64,000 nt of DNA. Origin: Geosmithia putterillii (taxonomy: Eukaryota > Ascomycota > Sordariomycetes > Hypocreales > Bionectriaceae). The stretch lies in the NCBI GenBank assembly GCA_900188575.1, contig FYEU01000308.1, forward strand, positions 1,295,540 to 1,359,539, given 5' to 3'. Position 1 is the first letter of the stretch. The number at the start of each line of letters is the position of its first letter. The translations under genes and the position numbers were made by a program. Of this stretch, positions 43,394 to 55,546 are shown in pieces. Under the pieces are notes generated by a model that was not told the DNA's origin, did not search any database, and was given only the letters and a program-made list of their open reading frames with translations.

Positions 43394-43453
43394 CTAGTGA
43401 GGTGTAAGGTGTGAGGTGTGAGGTGTGTATGAGGTGGGTGTGAGAGTACTTAC
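43394..43453 (-). other. Probable 5' UTR intron of the cyclophilin-40 gene
   Basis: On the minus strand a donor GTAAGT (first base 43453) and an acceptor CTAG (ending 43394) flank 60 bp. The intron ends 25 bp before the ATG. Inside it lies a four-unit 7-bp repeat (GAGGTGT on the + strand, 43399-43426). Inferred from consensus only. Confidence 0.4.
43399..43426. repeat. 7-bp repeat GAGGTGT, 4 copies
   Basis: Head-to-tail units GAGGTGT, AAGGTGT, GAGGTGT and GAGGTGT lie in the cyclophilin-40 leader. Confidence 0.8.
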
Positions 43454-44653
43454 TGGTGGGGTCTGAGAGAGGGAAGAAAGGTCAGGTTGGGAATAAGTGA
43501 AAAGGAAATGCTCTAGAGAAGGAAGGCGCAAGATGGATGAGAATAAGAGTCTATCAAGGTGAATCCGTGAATATGAGTTTGTCCCGTGTGAGATATAAAA
43601 CCTCGTTTTCTTATGACAGTCTCTCAGCTGGGCTGGGCTGGTCTTTTTTTCGCGTTGGCGGGGCAAGAGAGTGGGAGAGAAGGCGAGAGAAGGGATATTG
43701 GTGATATCAGCGCGGGGTACGTACAGCGAACTCCTCTCGTTCCTTCCAAGTGTGGGGTGGCACAGAACGAGAAAGGCAGTCAGACCACTATTCACAGACG
43801 GCAGTGCATATATTCACTGGCTTTGATATGACAATATGAGTGTCAGATTGGAATAATACCAACGGGGAGAATCATACGGGCAAATTGCCTTTGATAGGCT
43901 CCCGTGTAATCTCCCAATACTTTTGATAGCATTCAATCTCTCCCGTCCGGCGTCGTTTGCCGGCGAACCGGGATTCGGATGGCCAACCGCCAAACGCAGC
44001 GAACTGCTCTAATACTCCGCAGTTGGCCGTCAATATCTGATGCCCTGTGTCGTCATCATTTAGCGCCTAGGGCTCCCTGTTATAGCGGCTGTTATAGCGG
44101 AATTTATAGCGGCAGTTATATGGAGTAGCGGCAGCTACAGCGACCTTACCGCGGGCTTCCAGCGCTGGAAACTTCTAGCTTTTCATCCATGGCAGTGAAT
44201 GTCTGTCTCCCAGACCCCAAGTCCAGTCTCCATCTCACAGACTCACTCCCAACCACTTTCAGGCTCCAATTCGGGAAACTGGGCGCGTACAGGTCAGGCA
44301 CTGCCCTTTCCATCAAGCTGCATATGTGTTTTGCAGACCCTGACCCAAAGAGGCCAGGGGGGCCAAAGGGCTCATGCATGGTACGGTACAGGTACTCGTA
44401 CTCCCTCAGCTACCGGCGGAAGCGGCCCGCCGTGCATCCATTCACTCCACTTGCAATCAAGCCCAAGGTACGGAGTACAGCGCAAGTATTACTTGGTATT
44501 ACAGCTCTCGCATCACAGTACCGAGTGTTCGTCTAGGGGGAAAAGGTCTCTATCGTCAATGGCCGTCTGTCTATTCGTTGAAATATCCTGTTTGTCCGAC
44601 TCTGTTGGTCGGTAATGGTTGCTGTTGCTGTTGCTGCCGTCTTGTTGGCCGCC
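43454..44653. other. Intergenic region with TATAGCGG repeat
   Basis: Upstream of cyclophilin-40 and downstream of the deacylase gene. It holds the TATAGCGG repeat (44080-44147) and an exact TACGGAGTA at 44469-44477. Open frames up to 138 codons are not supported as genes. Confidence 0.5.
44080..44147. repeat. Degenerate GTTATAGCGGC repeat
   Basis: The word TATAGCGG occurs three times at spacings of 15-16 bp (TTATAGCGGCTG, TTATAGCGGAAT, TTATAGCGGCAG). Decayed copies (TATATGGAGTAGCGGC, TACAGCGAC) follow. Confidence 0.7.
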
Positions 44654-45547
44654 TCATTTGGCCTCGTTGGCACCCGCCTGCAGCTCCAACGTCACCTGAA
44701 AGATGATGGCAGTGTCAGCATTACGACGCTCCAGCATGGCAAACAAGTGGTCCATCACAAACGCCAGGTGTCACAGGGGTTTTCTGTGTTCCGTGGGGGT
44801 AGGGCAAGGGACCATCGTACCGGACCGTCGTTGACCAGGGCAACCTCCATCATGGCTTGGAAGCGCCCATCGGCCACGCGCGAGGCGTCATACTCATTCT
44901 TGACGGCTTCGACAAAGTACTCGTAGAGTCGCTTGGCTTCGTCGGGGCTCGCGGCGCCGTGGAAGTCGGGCTTGGTGCCCTTCTTGGTCCTAGCTAGTAA
45001 TGTGAACTGGGAGACTGCATATGCGTGCGGATTCACAGATCATTAGCCGGCTTGTTGCTTGCCATACCATGCATGGCCCGGGGAGACAAAGATAAACAAG
45101 GTATTACGAAGTGATATCCGTACTCCGTACACTCGGGGACGTAACAACAAGCAAGCAAACATACCGCAGAGAACCTCGCCGCCGATATCCATGACACTCT
45201 TCTTCCACTACGTACACCCACAACAGTCATGTCAGCAACCTGCAGGCGAACTGTGCCGCATACTCTGGGAGTCTTCCCGGCTCACCCTGCCTCCTGATTC
45301 GTCGTCCCAGAGCTTCATCTTGGTGACCTTGGACGCAATTGTCTTCATCTCCTTTTCAGTATCGCCAGGGGCCACGGCGGCAAAGACGAGGACACCCTTG
45401 CCAATGGACGAGACGACCTCCTTGTCGACTGTCACAGAGGCGGACAGTACGCGCTGAATGATGGCTGCAGATGTTTTTTTGTCAGGAATGCTTGGTCCCA
45501 AGTTGAGTTTGAAACGGCGTATAAAATCTGTCCTCCTCACCTTTCAT
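44654..45547 (-). CDS. dtd1: D-aminoacyl-tRNA deacylase (DTD)
   Basis: Five exons on the minus strand (45547-45541, 45474-45296, 45207-45165, 45014-44821, 44695-44654) encode 154 aa, the normal DTD length. The first coding exon is only ATGAAAG; joined to the next exon it gives MKAIIQRVLSASVTVDKEVV, the expected N-terminus. Both DTD active-site motifs are present: SQFTLLA in exon 4 and NDGPVT, the latter built across the exon 4/5 junction. The enzyme removes D-amino acids (and mischarged glycine) from tRNA as a homodimer, in the cytosol. Intron 3 (45015-45164) contains an exact TACTCCGTA word. Phases agree at all four junctions and the stop is TGA at 44654-44656. Confidence 0.92.
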
Positions 45548-46414
45548 GATTATTCGTATGTGTTTGTGGCGCCGCCCTGGTTGCTTTTGGAGCAGCGGCA
45601 GCAACGACAGATAGACAAGACAGGATAGAAGAGAAAAAGAGGATCAAAGATGAAAAGTAAAGAAGAGCGCATATGCAACAAGGCAGCGATTCTCAAGAGT
45701 TTGGCCAGCAGAGAGACAATGAATGACTAAGGCCGGATATGGGGAAGGAGCGAGGTGAGGCAAGAGCAAGAGTCACCAAGTGGGATGCTCCTGCCCCAAG
45801 CTAGGTAGAGCGTCATGTGAGCTCCAGAACAAATAAAATCACCAGCGCTCGCCTCTTTTCGCCTTGACAGGCCGATTCACGTCGTGAGCCTCAGTACTAC
45901 TATGGAATCAATATTGAACCAGCCTTTTCTATTTCCATACTTGCCCTTGCACAATATTGCTCCCCCCTTGTTTGACCTCAGTTTTGATTCCCGCAACCAG
46001 ACAAGGTCGGGTCAACTACCGGTTGCCGGCCAATCAGAGGCCACGCTACCTTGGTATTCCACTCCACAGCGCCAACTCAACTTCTTCGGGCCACGGCCGC
46101 CCCAGATCGCCTCTTCACCTTTGATCAACCCACATTGCCCATCGTCGAGTCTCCCGCGCTCGTGATACGGACCTCATAGTCATCCACGGCGGTCTCTGCA
46201 TCTTGGAGACGCGACCTACGCGACACGCGACGGCTTAGCCCCACCCACCATCATCCCTTGGCCCCGGACGGGCTGGTGACGACAACGACCAACGACGACG
46301 ACAAACGAACAGACGAACAGACGAATAACCCCGCCCGGCGCGACAACATACTAGCAGCTAGACCCTCGACGGCCGACACGGACGCCGACACGGACGCCGA
46401 TACACTCAGACAAT
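45548..46414. other. Divergent promoter region
   Basis: Shared upstream region of the deacylase gene (minus) and NOT3/5 (plus). A GACGCCGACACG-type near-repeat lies at 46375-46402, just before the NOT3/5 start. No gene is supported. Confidence 0.5.
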
Positions 46415-48591
46415 ATGGCGGCAAGAAAACTGCAACAAGAGGTGGACAAGTGCTTCAAGAAGGTGGCCGAAGGCGTAGCCGAGTTCGAGGCCATCTACGA
46501 CAAGATTGAGCAGTCCAATAACCCGGCCCAGAAGGAGAAACAAGAAGACAATCTCAAACGTGAAATCAAGAAGCTCCAGCGTCTACGAGATCAAATCAAG
46601 TCATGGGCCGCTAGCAACGACATCAAGGACAAGGCTCCTTTGCTGGAGCATCGTCGGTTGATTGAAACGGTGCGTTGCGCTTAAGACGCTTGAGAGCGGG
46701 GGGGTTGCCACAAGGGCACCTCCCTGCTCGGTATAAGAGGCGTGGAAGCAGAAGCGGAACAAGAGTACTGACAAGGGTGAACCGTATAGCAAATGGAAAA
46801 GTTCAAGGCGGTGGAAAAGGCAATGAAGACCAAGGCCTACTCCAAGGAGGGACTGTCGGCAGCAGCCAGGCTAGACCCCAAAGAGCAGGCCAAGGTAGAA
46901 TGCACCGAGTTCCTGAGCAATACGGTGGACGAGCTGGAACAACAGATTGAGGCGCTCGAAGTCGAGAGCGAATCTCTGTCAGCAACGATGAAGAAGGGCA
47001 AGTCGCAAGCTGCCAAGGCGGAACGCATCGCCGAGATCGAGCGGATCATCGAGCGACACAAATGGCATCAAGGCAAGCTGGAGCTGATCCGGAGGACTTT
47101 GGAGAATGGCGGCGTGGACTCGGACCAGGTCATGGAGCTGGAGGAGAGCATCAAGTTCTACGTCAGCGATGGCATGACGGACAGCAACGCCGACGACGAG
47201 GGCATGTACGACGACCTGGACCTCGAGGAGGACGACGGTGCCTTTGGAATCAACGCCGACGACAGGAACTCTTCGCAAGACACGCAGTCGACGCACGACG
47301 ATGCGCCGTCCGAACCGGAGCCGCCCAAGGTCAAAAAGGTGGCAAAAGAACAGGATGCGCCCCCGCCGGTCCGCAAGGCACCGTCGCATGCAGGCACCAA
47401 GTCTCCCCTACCGGCACTGGCGACGCTACATACCCCGTTGTCTACCATCAGTGGCGTTAACGGCAGCGGGCCGGCCATGAAGCCAGCGCAGGTGCCGGCG
47501 AGGCCGGCAGGAGAGGGCCTCAAGTACGCGTCGGCGGCGGCGGCGGCAGCGGCAAGTGACAAGTCGGGCATGGGCATCGCACCCCTACCACCGCCACCTG
47601 GCGCAACACCGGTCATGTCGGCGGCATCGCTGCACTCCAAGACAAGCGCGGCCAACTCACCGGCCAGCACATCGGCGCAGCTGGCCAATGTGCAGCCCGC
47701 CGGTGCGGATTCGGAGGCGTCGGCATCGTCGCGGTCCAGGAGGTCGAGGGCGGCAGCAGGAAAGCAGTCAGCGGTCGCTCAAGAGGTAGACGCAGCAAAG
47801 CGTGAGTTGTCCCATCCTCGCCATCCTCCTTTCCTTCTCCCCAACCCCTCAGAGATCAAATCACTGACACAAGCCACCACATATGCAGCCTCAACACCGC
47901 AACCCACTAACGGCACGGCCACGAGTACGACGACAAACGGCATTAAGCGCATCGAGGAGGTCCCGGAGGAGGAGAGTGTGTACCACCTACCCTCATCGCT
48001 CCAGGACCTCGTGGAGTCGTATGAGGCGACTAAGCGTCGGAGGGCACACCCGGCATCGCAGGCGACACTGCAGAGCATGGCCGCCAGCCGGGTCAACTTC
48101 CCGGATGCCAGCGACGCCGAGTGCCCTCGCCCGTACCGTCCCGATGTGGGCTTCCCCGGAGCGGCGGCAGCGGGTTTCCCGCGCGAGCCGCTTGCCATAT
48201 TTGACGACCCGAGGCTGTACTCGCGCATCGACACGGACACGCTCTTCTACGTCTTCTACTACAAGCAGGGCACGCCGCACCAGTACCTGGCGGCCAAGGC
48301 GCTCAAGGACCAGAGCTGGCGGTTTCACAAGCAGTATCAGACTTGGTTCCAAAGGCACGAGGAGCCCAAGAGCATCACGGACGAGTTTGAGCAGGGCACA
48401 TATCGTTTCTTTGACTATGAGAGCACCTGGTACGTTGTCTCCCCCCCACTCCTCACTCCTCACTCCTCTTGCCGGCATTATGTTTTCTTTCTTCGTTGCT
48501 TCACTCGTTGCAGCTGCTGACAATTCCCAGGATGAACCGTCGTAAGGCCGACTTCAAGTTTGCTTACAAGTTCCTGGAAGACGACGTATAA
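46415..48591 (+). CDS. not3: CCR4-NOT complex subunit NOT3/NOT5
   Basis: Four exons (46415-46669, 46790-47801, 47889-48429, 48531-48591) encode 622 aa. The N-terminal NOT3 coiled-coil domain (about 1-235) is unmistakable: MAARKLQQEVDKCFKKV, YDKIEQSNNPAQKEKQEDNL, and QMEKFKAVEKAMKTKAYSKE. A disordered Ala/Pro/Ser linker follows. The C-terminal NOT box (about 480-622) includes YSRIDTDTLFYVFYYKQGT, YLAAKALKDQSWRFHKQYQ and FFDYESTW plus RRKADFKFAYKFLEDD across the last junction. The complex deadenylates mRNA and couples translation to decay; this subunit tethers CCR4-NOT to ribosomes and to NOT1/NOT2. Intron 2 (87 bp) is in frame and stop-free, so retention would add 29 residues to the linker. 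Confidence 0.93.
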
Positions 48592-51500
48592 ATGGACCTG
48601 CTCTGCTTCTCTGCTATATCATGTCGCCTGGGCACTGACGGCACACACGCCATCATCCCATGTCTTGTTTTCTTTGCTGTTACATGTCAGACTAGTAGGG
48701 AATGTTTTTATTTCGGGGGAGGATAGGTAGGACGGAACGGGGTTTACAATCGGAACAAAGACGTTATTGGGGACATTCCCCTCGGACACGCGACGCCACA
48801 ACTTTCGGTTGAGCCATCGCCGAGCATGTGATGGTGCATTATGCTTGGATTGACATCGACTTGACACGAAGGAAAGTACAGAAAGTATGGGTACATGCTG
48901 AAGTGAGGCGGATGGTGTTTGTGGGGATGGAACAGGTGTCAGCACCACCATCAAGGGCTCCGATGACGGCGCTTGGTTTGGACGACGTCATGTCCATGGC
49001 GTCTGTTTATGTGTGTGAGTCTACGTATTTTTGTGAGTGTGCGCGTGAAAGAGAGGAGACGGAGAGTGTGTGTGAGTGTTGAGTATGAGTCTTGCCGTTT
49101 GTCCTCGTGGCCTGTCTCTAGTCTATCGGCGTTCAAAGATGGGGGGTTAGTCGGGGTCCAGATCCAATCTCGGGGAATCCATGACCAGACCGAAACTCAA
49201 AGGATTAGCACGGTTTATGAATAACGGCAAAAGGGTAAGACGGGGAGCGGAATGGGAGGGGAGATAAGGAAATCAGCCCAGCGTTGACCGACAAGAAAGA
49301 AGGCGCGAGCGCGACCAAGAAGAAGAAGAAGCAGGAAAAAAAAAAAGAAGGTGTGCTCGGCTCAAAGGAATGACGTTTTGTCGACCTGAAAGCGAGTTGA
49401 GCCGTCAATGGCCGTGAGCTGCCGTCGTCCGAGGAGGAGCTAAGGCAGTGATTGATGGGCATGCATCGGATTGGGATGGGATGCTATCGGGGGGGATGAT
49501 TGGGAAGGCCATGGCCATTGGGTATGATTCTGTGTATGGGCAGATACGATGAGCAAGTGGTATTACCTACTATCATTGCGTAGATGACAACCAAGGCTGC
49601 TGCTGCTGCTGCTGGGTGGTGATGGGCTGGGGCCACACACGCGCCGTGCATGGCATGGCCATCAACATCAAGCCGTGTATGACCATACATGTATGTGTGT
49701 ATCCGTTGCCGCCCTGAATCCTACGCCACTTCTACTACTGCTGGTGCTGTACGAGTGTCAAGTCAAGCCAAGGCAGGCCAGGGACGCAAGTATGCCTACC
49801 GACACTCTCACCCACTCACTCACTCACTCTATCTCACTCTCTCTCTCTCTCTCTCTCTGCACGTCGGGTAATATCCCCAGTCCATCATCGTATTGGGGAA
49901 AGAAGGACACACACGCACTGGCGTTTGCCGCTTGCCGCAGCGCAATCAATTCCGCTGCATGCCTAAAAGCAGGCGGGTGATTGGGCAGATTTCAGTTGAT
50001 GAGCGCTGTTAGGGGGGCGCAGGGTATATACATGTACTTACAGGATGGTGGTGGGTGGTGGGAAGGGACCCGGGGGGGGGACAGAGATCTGGGTGATGGC
50101 GGTGGTGGTGGCTGTGCGGTAGGCTGTAACAGCCCCCAGGCCGATCAATCATCATATGTACTCCGTACAGAGACTATCCACTTGGGTTTGTTTTATTGAT
50201 TCCGATTCTGCAGATGGAGGAGACACGAGGGAGAGAGAGAGAGAGAGGCAGGGCGGCGGTGTTCCTCTGCCATGGTGCCCGGTTGGTGATGGCTGATTCG
50301 GCACGGCATCCATCTTGGGGGAACCATGCAATCAATTACAGACAGACCTGGCTGGCAACTGGGTCCTGGCCCTGGGGCTGGACCCCGTCACGGACAGCCC
50401 CGAACCGAAGACGATGGCACAGGACGAACCTGGGCGGAAAGCGCAAGCGATATCGATGATGCAAGAAAAAGGAGCGTGTGCTCTATTATTCCGTACTTGA
50501 CTCCTCTGCGTGCCTTGAGACCCCGTATCTATCAACGTACAGTCGCATCGGGCGTTGGACCCTGGTCTGGTCTTGTTGTCCACGGAATAGCAGCTCACCA
50601 AACTCAACTCACTCTCGTGTGGCCCCGGCGGCCATGTCCGTGCCATCTGCCCTGTCAGGGTCTGTCTGATCTGGTTGGCTTCATTTGGCAGTGCACGTAC
50701 ATACTTCAAGGTACGCCCAACTAAGTACTGCAACTTGTAAGTAGACAAGATGCAAGCCACAGGATCGTCGAAATACAGAGAGAGAGGGTGGGCCACCCTC
50801 GAGGGAAGGAGAAAGTGTACTTGTATGTGTATGTGTGTGTGTGGAGTTGAGAGGAACAACGAATGGGCTCGTGCGTCTTGGTTGGTTCTCCTGGGCTGTG
50901 GACGTACTCCGTAGATGTGAGAGAGTACCAAGTGGTTGTACAGTTACGAGTGAGTGAGAGGCCAAGAAGGTGAGTTGAGAGAGAGGTACATTGTTGTTGT
51001 CTCCGATCCGACTCCGGCTCCAGGTCTGCGAGCTGCTGGGCCGCCTCACTTGGCCCCTCGCCCTCTCTCAAGTCTTGGCCTTGCTCTTGGGGGGGGGGAC
51101 CGGGGTCAGAACAGTCCTGCAGCCTGCAGCGCATTGCCATACGAGTACGTACAAGTACTCGTGTGCTCGTACCTCTAGGCTGTACGAATAGCAGTATGGA
51201 GTAATACTCGTATACTCGTAAGTAGAGACTGGGAAACGGACAGGGGTACGTATTTCACAGACCCAAGTGGACACACGCACGGGTGGTCATACGGGTAGGA
51301 CTAGTGTGAGTACATAGGACAGAGTAAGTACATGCATACTCGTACTCGGTGCTGCAAGGCAGGTAAAGTCAAGAGTGAGAAGGATGACCCTTTGGGCCAG
51401 AAAGATGAGAAGCGATGCGGCTCTGCTTCCTCGTCTATTGTTTATAAAACCCCACATTCCCTCTTTTCTCTCTCCTTCTTGGCCGTATCCACAACTCATG

Positions 51501-51933
51501 ACCATCCATACTTTCATAACTCTTCATTCATATTACTTACTAGTAGCCCTCATACTAGGAGTAGCACCCACCTCACTCTACTCATACTACTCACTCTACT
51601 CTGCCGAGTACACACTCACACACATCGGCACCACATGCACACACAACTCATAATATACCACTCATACTACGAGTAACACAAGTAGTAGTATATATAAACA
51701 GCCCTACCTTGTCTTCTCTTCTCTCTCTCTTCCCTTTACTCATCTTCCCATCTTCCCTTTTTGTACTTCTTCGTACATCCATCTCATCTCTTCTTGTCTT
51801 GTACTCTCATCATCGTACACACATTCATACATACATACACATAACATCCTACATATTACATTCACCTACCTCTTCTTCCTCTTCTTCTTCATCTTCGTCT
51901 TTCTCTCCTTCTTCGTCTCTCCCCGACGCCATC
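48592..51933. other. 3.3-kb gene-free region
   Basis: It lies between NOT3/5 and the small C2H2 gene. It contains a (GCT)n run (49595-49613), CACT and (CT)n runs (49812-49858), exact TACTCCGTA words at 50159 and 50905, many TACTCGTA-type words at 51140-51350, and a strongly CT-rich leader from 51700 to the next ATG. No gene is supported; the longest frames are repeat-driven. Confidence 0.5.
49812..49858. repeat. CACT and (CT)n microsatellites
   Basis: CACT tetranucleotide units at 49812-49829 are followed by an uninterrupted CT run at 49837-49858. Confidence 0.85.
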
Positions 51934-53069
51934 ATGACTTACGACTGGAAGAACCACTTCACCAACTTCTCCGGCCTCGACATGACCTCGACGGCCTTGG
52001 ACCCCGCCTTCCTCGACTACGATGTCCTCGACCCGCTCGTCGTCGGCGGCAGCGGCGGCGGCGGCGGTGGTGGTGGTGCCCCCCAGCCCCAGCCCATGAT
52101 GCCCTCGTTATCGTCGTCGACATCGTCACCCCCGCCCTTGTCGGCGCTGGACTCCTTCTTCGACCCTCACTCGGGCCTGGGGCTAATGGACCCCATATCT
52201 GGACCTCCGGGACTGAGCACCTCCTTTGGTAGCGCGGGCAGCAGCTTCGGCAGCAACAACCCCGTCTTCGACGTTGACTTTAGCTTCTACAACAATCCCG
52301 CTGCTGGCCACTCTGGCTCTTTCTCCAGCTCCTTTGACCCGTGGTCCATACTCCCCCCCAGCTCTCCCACCTTTTCCACCCCAATGGGCAGTCCGCTTCC
52401 CGAGGCCATGTTCCCTATCGAAATGGCCTCTGCCCCTGCCACCGCTCGTCCCCCTCCCCCTCCTCCCGGTGGCCCTCTCATGAAGGGCTCTTTCGTCTCT
52501 ACAACTCCCCGTTCCATCCCGGGGGGCAGGAACCCCAACAAGCGAGCAAGGTATGGACCGGACCTCTCTCTTATCCTCCCCTTCCCCTTGGACTTTGGTG
52601 CTGACTATTGTGTTGTGTCGCGTGTAGGACCTCCCCGCCTCCTTCCTCATCCCCATCGTCCGCCGCCGCCTCCAACACCTGCCACGAGTGCAACCCGCCG
52701 CGACACTTCAAGCGCCGCACCGACCTGACGCGCCACGTCCAAACGACCCACGAGGCCCCCTGCGACCGCGAGTCCTTCTTCTGCGACTATCACCGCTGCC
52801 AGCGCTCTCAGGAGCCCTTCCACCGCCGCGACCACTGGCGCGACCACTACCGCGACTACCACCACGAGGATCTCGAGAAGAAGGGTGGCCGCGGCGGCAA
52901 GGGCCGCACCGGCGCCGACGACGCCTGGTACCGCAAGTGCAACACCGACCGCTCCTGGTGGAGATGCAGCCACTGCCTCAACAGGGTGCGGGTCCCCGAG
53001 AATGGGTTCCAGTGCCCCCAGTGCAACGAGGTGTGCTGCTCCAAGAGGCGAGCTATCCGCATGTCATAG
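51934..53069 (+). CDS. C2H2-type zinc-finger protein, putative transcription factor
   Basis: Two exons (51934-52550 and 52628-53069; intron GTATGG to GTGTAG) encode 352 aa. Residues 1-205 are low in complexity and rich in Ser, Pro, Gly and acidic or aromatic residues (FLDYDVLDPLVV, FDVDFSFYNN), which is typical of an activation domain. About 223-250 form a classical finger: CHECNPPRHFKRRTDLTRH then QTTH. A second cysteine/histidine-rich unit (CDYHRCQRSQEPFHRRDHWR) and a Lys/Gly-rich spacer follow. The C-terminus has a four-cysteine ribbon (WWRCSHCLNRV, then FQCPQCNEVCC). NPNKRAR before the fingers may serve as a nuclear signal. The gene is isolated by more than 3 kb of non-coding DNA on both sides, as is common for developmental regulators. 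I do not recognise a named orthologue. Confidence 0.8.
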
Positions 53070-54360
53070 CTTGGCCCTTTCATCTTTGGTTTTCGCTTCG
53101 CTCGCTAGTGGGGCTCTCGAGGTCTACTCTTTTTCCACTTTCAATCGTCTTGTTACTTTACGTTATCTTTCTACCTTGATCTCTCTGTCATTTATCATTG
53201 TCTTCTTCTTCTTTTTCCTCTTCTTCATATTCTCGTCTTTTGTTGTTGTGTTGTTTTATGATGACGGCCTCTTGTACCCCTACCCAGTCTCTCACTTACA
53301 CCTATTATACCTGTCATATAGATTTCTCTTCCTCTTCTTCTTCTTTTTCTTCTCTTATGTTATCCGTCTTGTCATCTACATCTATAGACATGATTTACGA
53401 CTACCAATCAATCAAATCAATCAATCAATCAATCAATACTTGCTAGTTGCTACTGCTGCTGCTGCTGCTCCTTGTCAATCTTTGTTCCAATTAGGTAACC
53501 TTAGCGATCTCCAACACCAAGTGGGGACGCTGCAACATGACGCCCCTGCGGGTCCCACTGTCTCTTCGCTTGCATAGCAATTCGGACACTGCCCCCCCGC
53601 CATTTCACTACTCACTCAATCACTGCTGTCACTCACTCAACTCGCTCAACTCACAACTCACTCGCCCACTCAACTTAGTCACACTTCACACTCACAGCCG
53701 CGCTTAAGTTGCATCCTTGAAAGTACCTGCAAAGCAGAAATACTACTACATACTACTAGTAGTGCCAACACACTACGTTAGTACATACCACCAGCTTAGT
53801 ACTTGGTTGCCAAGTTGCATAATGGCAAACTGTACGGAGTACCGCGTACTCACAAGTACAGACAGTCAAGTAGTCAAAGTAGTACAGAATATTAGCTGCC
53901 AGTTGGTACACATTATTGCTGCTCGAGTAGCATCACTGCTACTACAAAATGCATCACGGTACCACCACCTTCTAGGCACCGACATTCGGACCACACAGAT
54001 CAACACGGGTGCCTTGGAGCATCCATCTCATTGGATCATCTAGCTCATTGTTCCCCAAAGCCATAACAGTTACAAACTACGGGGTACTAATAGAGAAGCA
54101 GCCTCGCGAGTTGGCGCGTCTCATGTACTCGTACAGACAGACATGGCATCGCCAAGTATTACTTATTCCGTAGTAGAACTCATTCTATACGATCCACGTG
54201 CGTACAGAATATAGAGCACTACTGGTACTCGTAAGCAATACTAATAGTACTTCTATACTTTGTACTCGTACTCTGTACTCTGTAATACTGCAGGTATTGA
54301 GGCAGTAATAATAATAATAACCCAGTTGCCAGGCCAGACCTGCGGAGCACATTCATCATG

Positions 54361-54384
54361 ATCCATCATGATCCATCATGATCC
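54361..54384. repeat. ATCCATCATG tandem repeat
   Basis: Two full 10-bp units and a partial third lie head to tail, with a related CATCATG just upstream. Confidence 0.75.
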
Positions 54385-55546
54385 AGCATCCGTCCGTGCC
54401 CAGTGGATCAGGGTCAGGCCGTGGACCAAGACATGGGCGCGACGAGAGAACAAAAGCAAAAAAAACAAGAAACGTGATTGCTTCACTCTCTCACAGAGCT
54501 GCCGACTTACAACCATTCACAAGGCTCGAAATCCCCAAGTCTGCCCTGTGGCCCTGTGGCCCCCCTCCCCGAGGCCCCTGTCCCACACACACTCTCTCTC
54601 TCTCTACAAGCCGATACGAGAAGAACGCTTGCAGGCCAGGCTTGAGGCCGCTTGACGCATCCCTGCATCTGCATGGAATTCTTCCAGAAGTCCTACCGCC
54701 TCGGGTGGCGTGGCGGAGTCGTCCGCCTCTCCTTTGTCCCCCACCCTTTCATGATACTTTGTCTTCATCCTCGTTGACGGCGGTGTCCGTCCAACCGTCC
54801 AACCAGGTCCCTCCATCTTGTCAACCTGTCTTGCCATCGTCTCTTGTCCCCCTTGCTCTGGTCCACTCACCACTCTTGGCCTCCCCCCCTTCCACCGTCA
54901 TGGGTGCATAGTGGATCCCATGATACCCTTGATGCCAACCAGCTGAACTCTCTTCATAATTCCTCCGTTATTACTCTGAGTACGGAGTACAAAGTGTTGC
55001 CTCGGAGGATCAAATGGTCAAGGCCCAAAGAGACAAGATGGCAATAATATTCCGGCAACCGCACTCCATACAGAGGAGTACTCCGTACGAGGTCGGAATA
55101 CGAGTACTCCCTAATAATACTCATGCGGGCGGGATACATGATAATACTACCAACCTCCTCCACTTCTTGCTGTTGGTTCTCGTTGGCGCTCCGTGTCCGT
55201 GACCTCAATCTCCACTGTTTCGCAGCCCTGTGGTCCTGTCGCCCTGCGGATTCGTCAATGAGATTCCCTCAATCACTCAAACTATGGAGCACGTATCCGT
55301 ACTCGTGCTCCCCGTGCTCCGTCCGTACTTGTACAGCGCACACTCTAGGTCTTCTTATCGGGTTGTTCATACTACGTACTCACCTCTTGGCAAGCCTGGC
55401 ATCCCTTGTCCCCGTTTGTTCCCCGTCTCATCATCATCATCATCATTATCATCATTGCCATCCGGACGGCGCCAATCGCGCATATCCTCGAACCCACGCG
55501 CGCGCCATTTGCCCATGTCCATTTTCCCATTTCCCTAGTGCCGTCC

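Noticed and set aside
42211..43407. 398-codon + strand open frame over cyclophilin-40
   Set aside because: The minus strand encodes a textbook cyclophilin-TPR protein. The plus frame is a low-complexity Gly/Val/Asp shadow.
43500..43760. Heat-shock elements upstream of cyclophilin-40
   Set aside because: GAA and TTC triplets occur, but I found no three correctly spaced alternating units.
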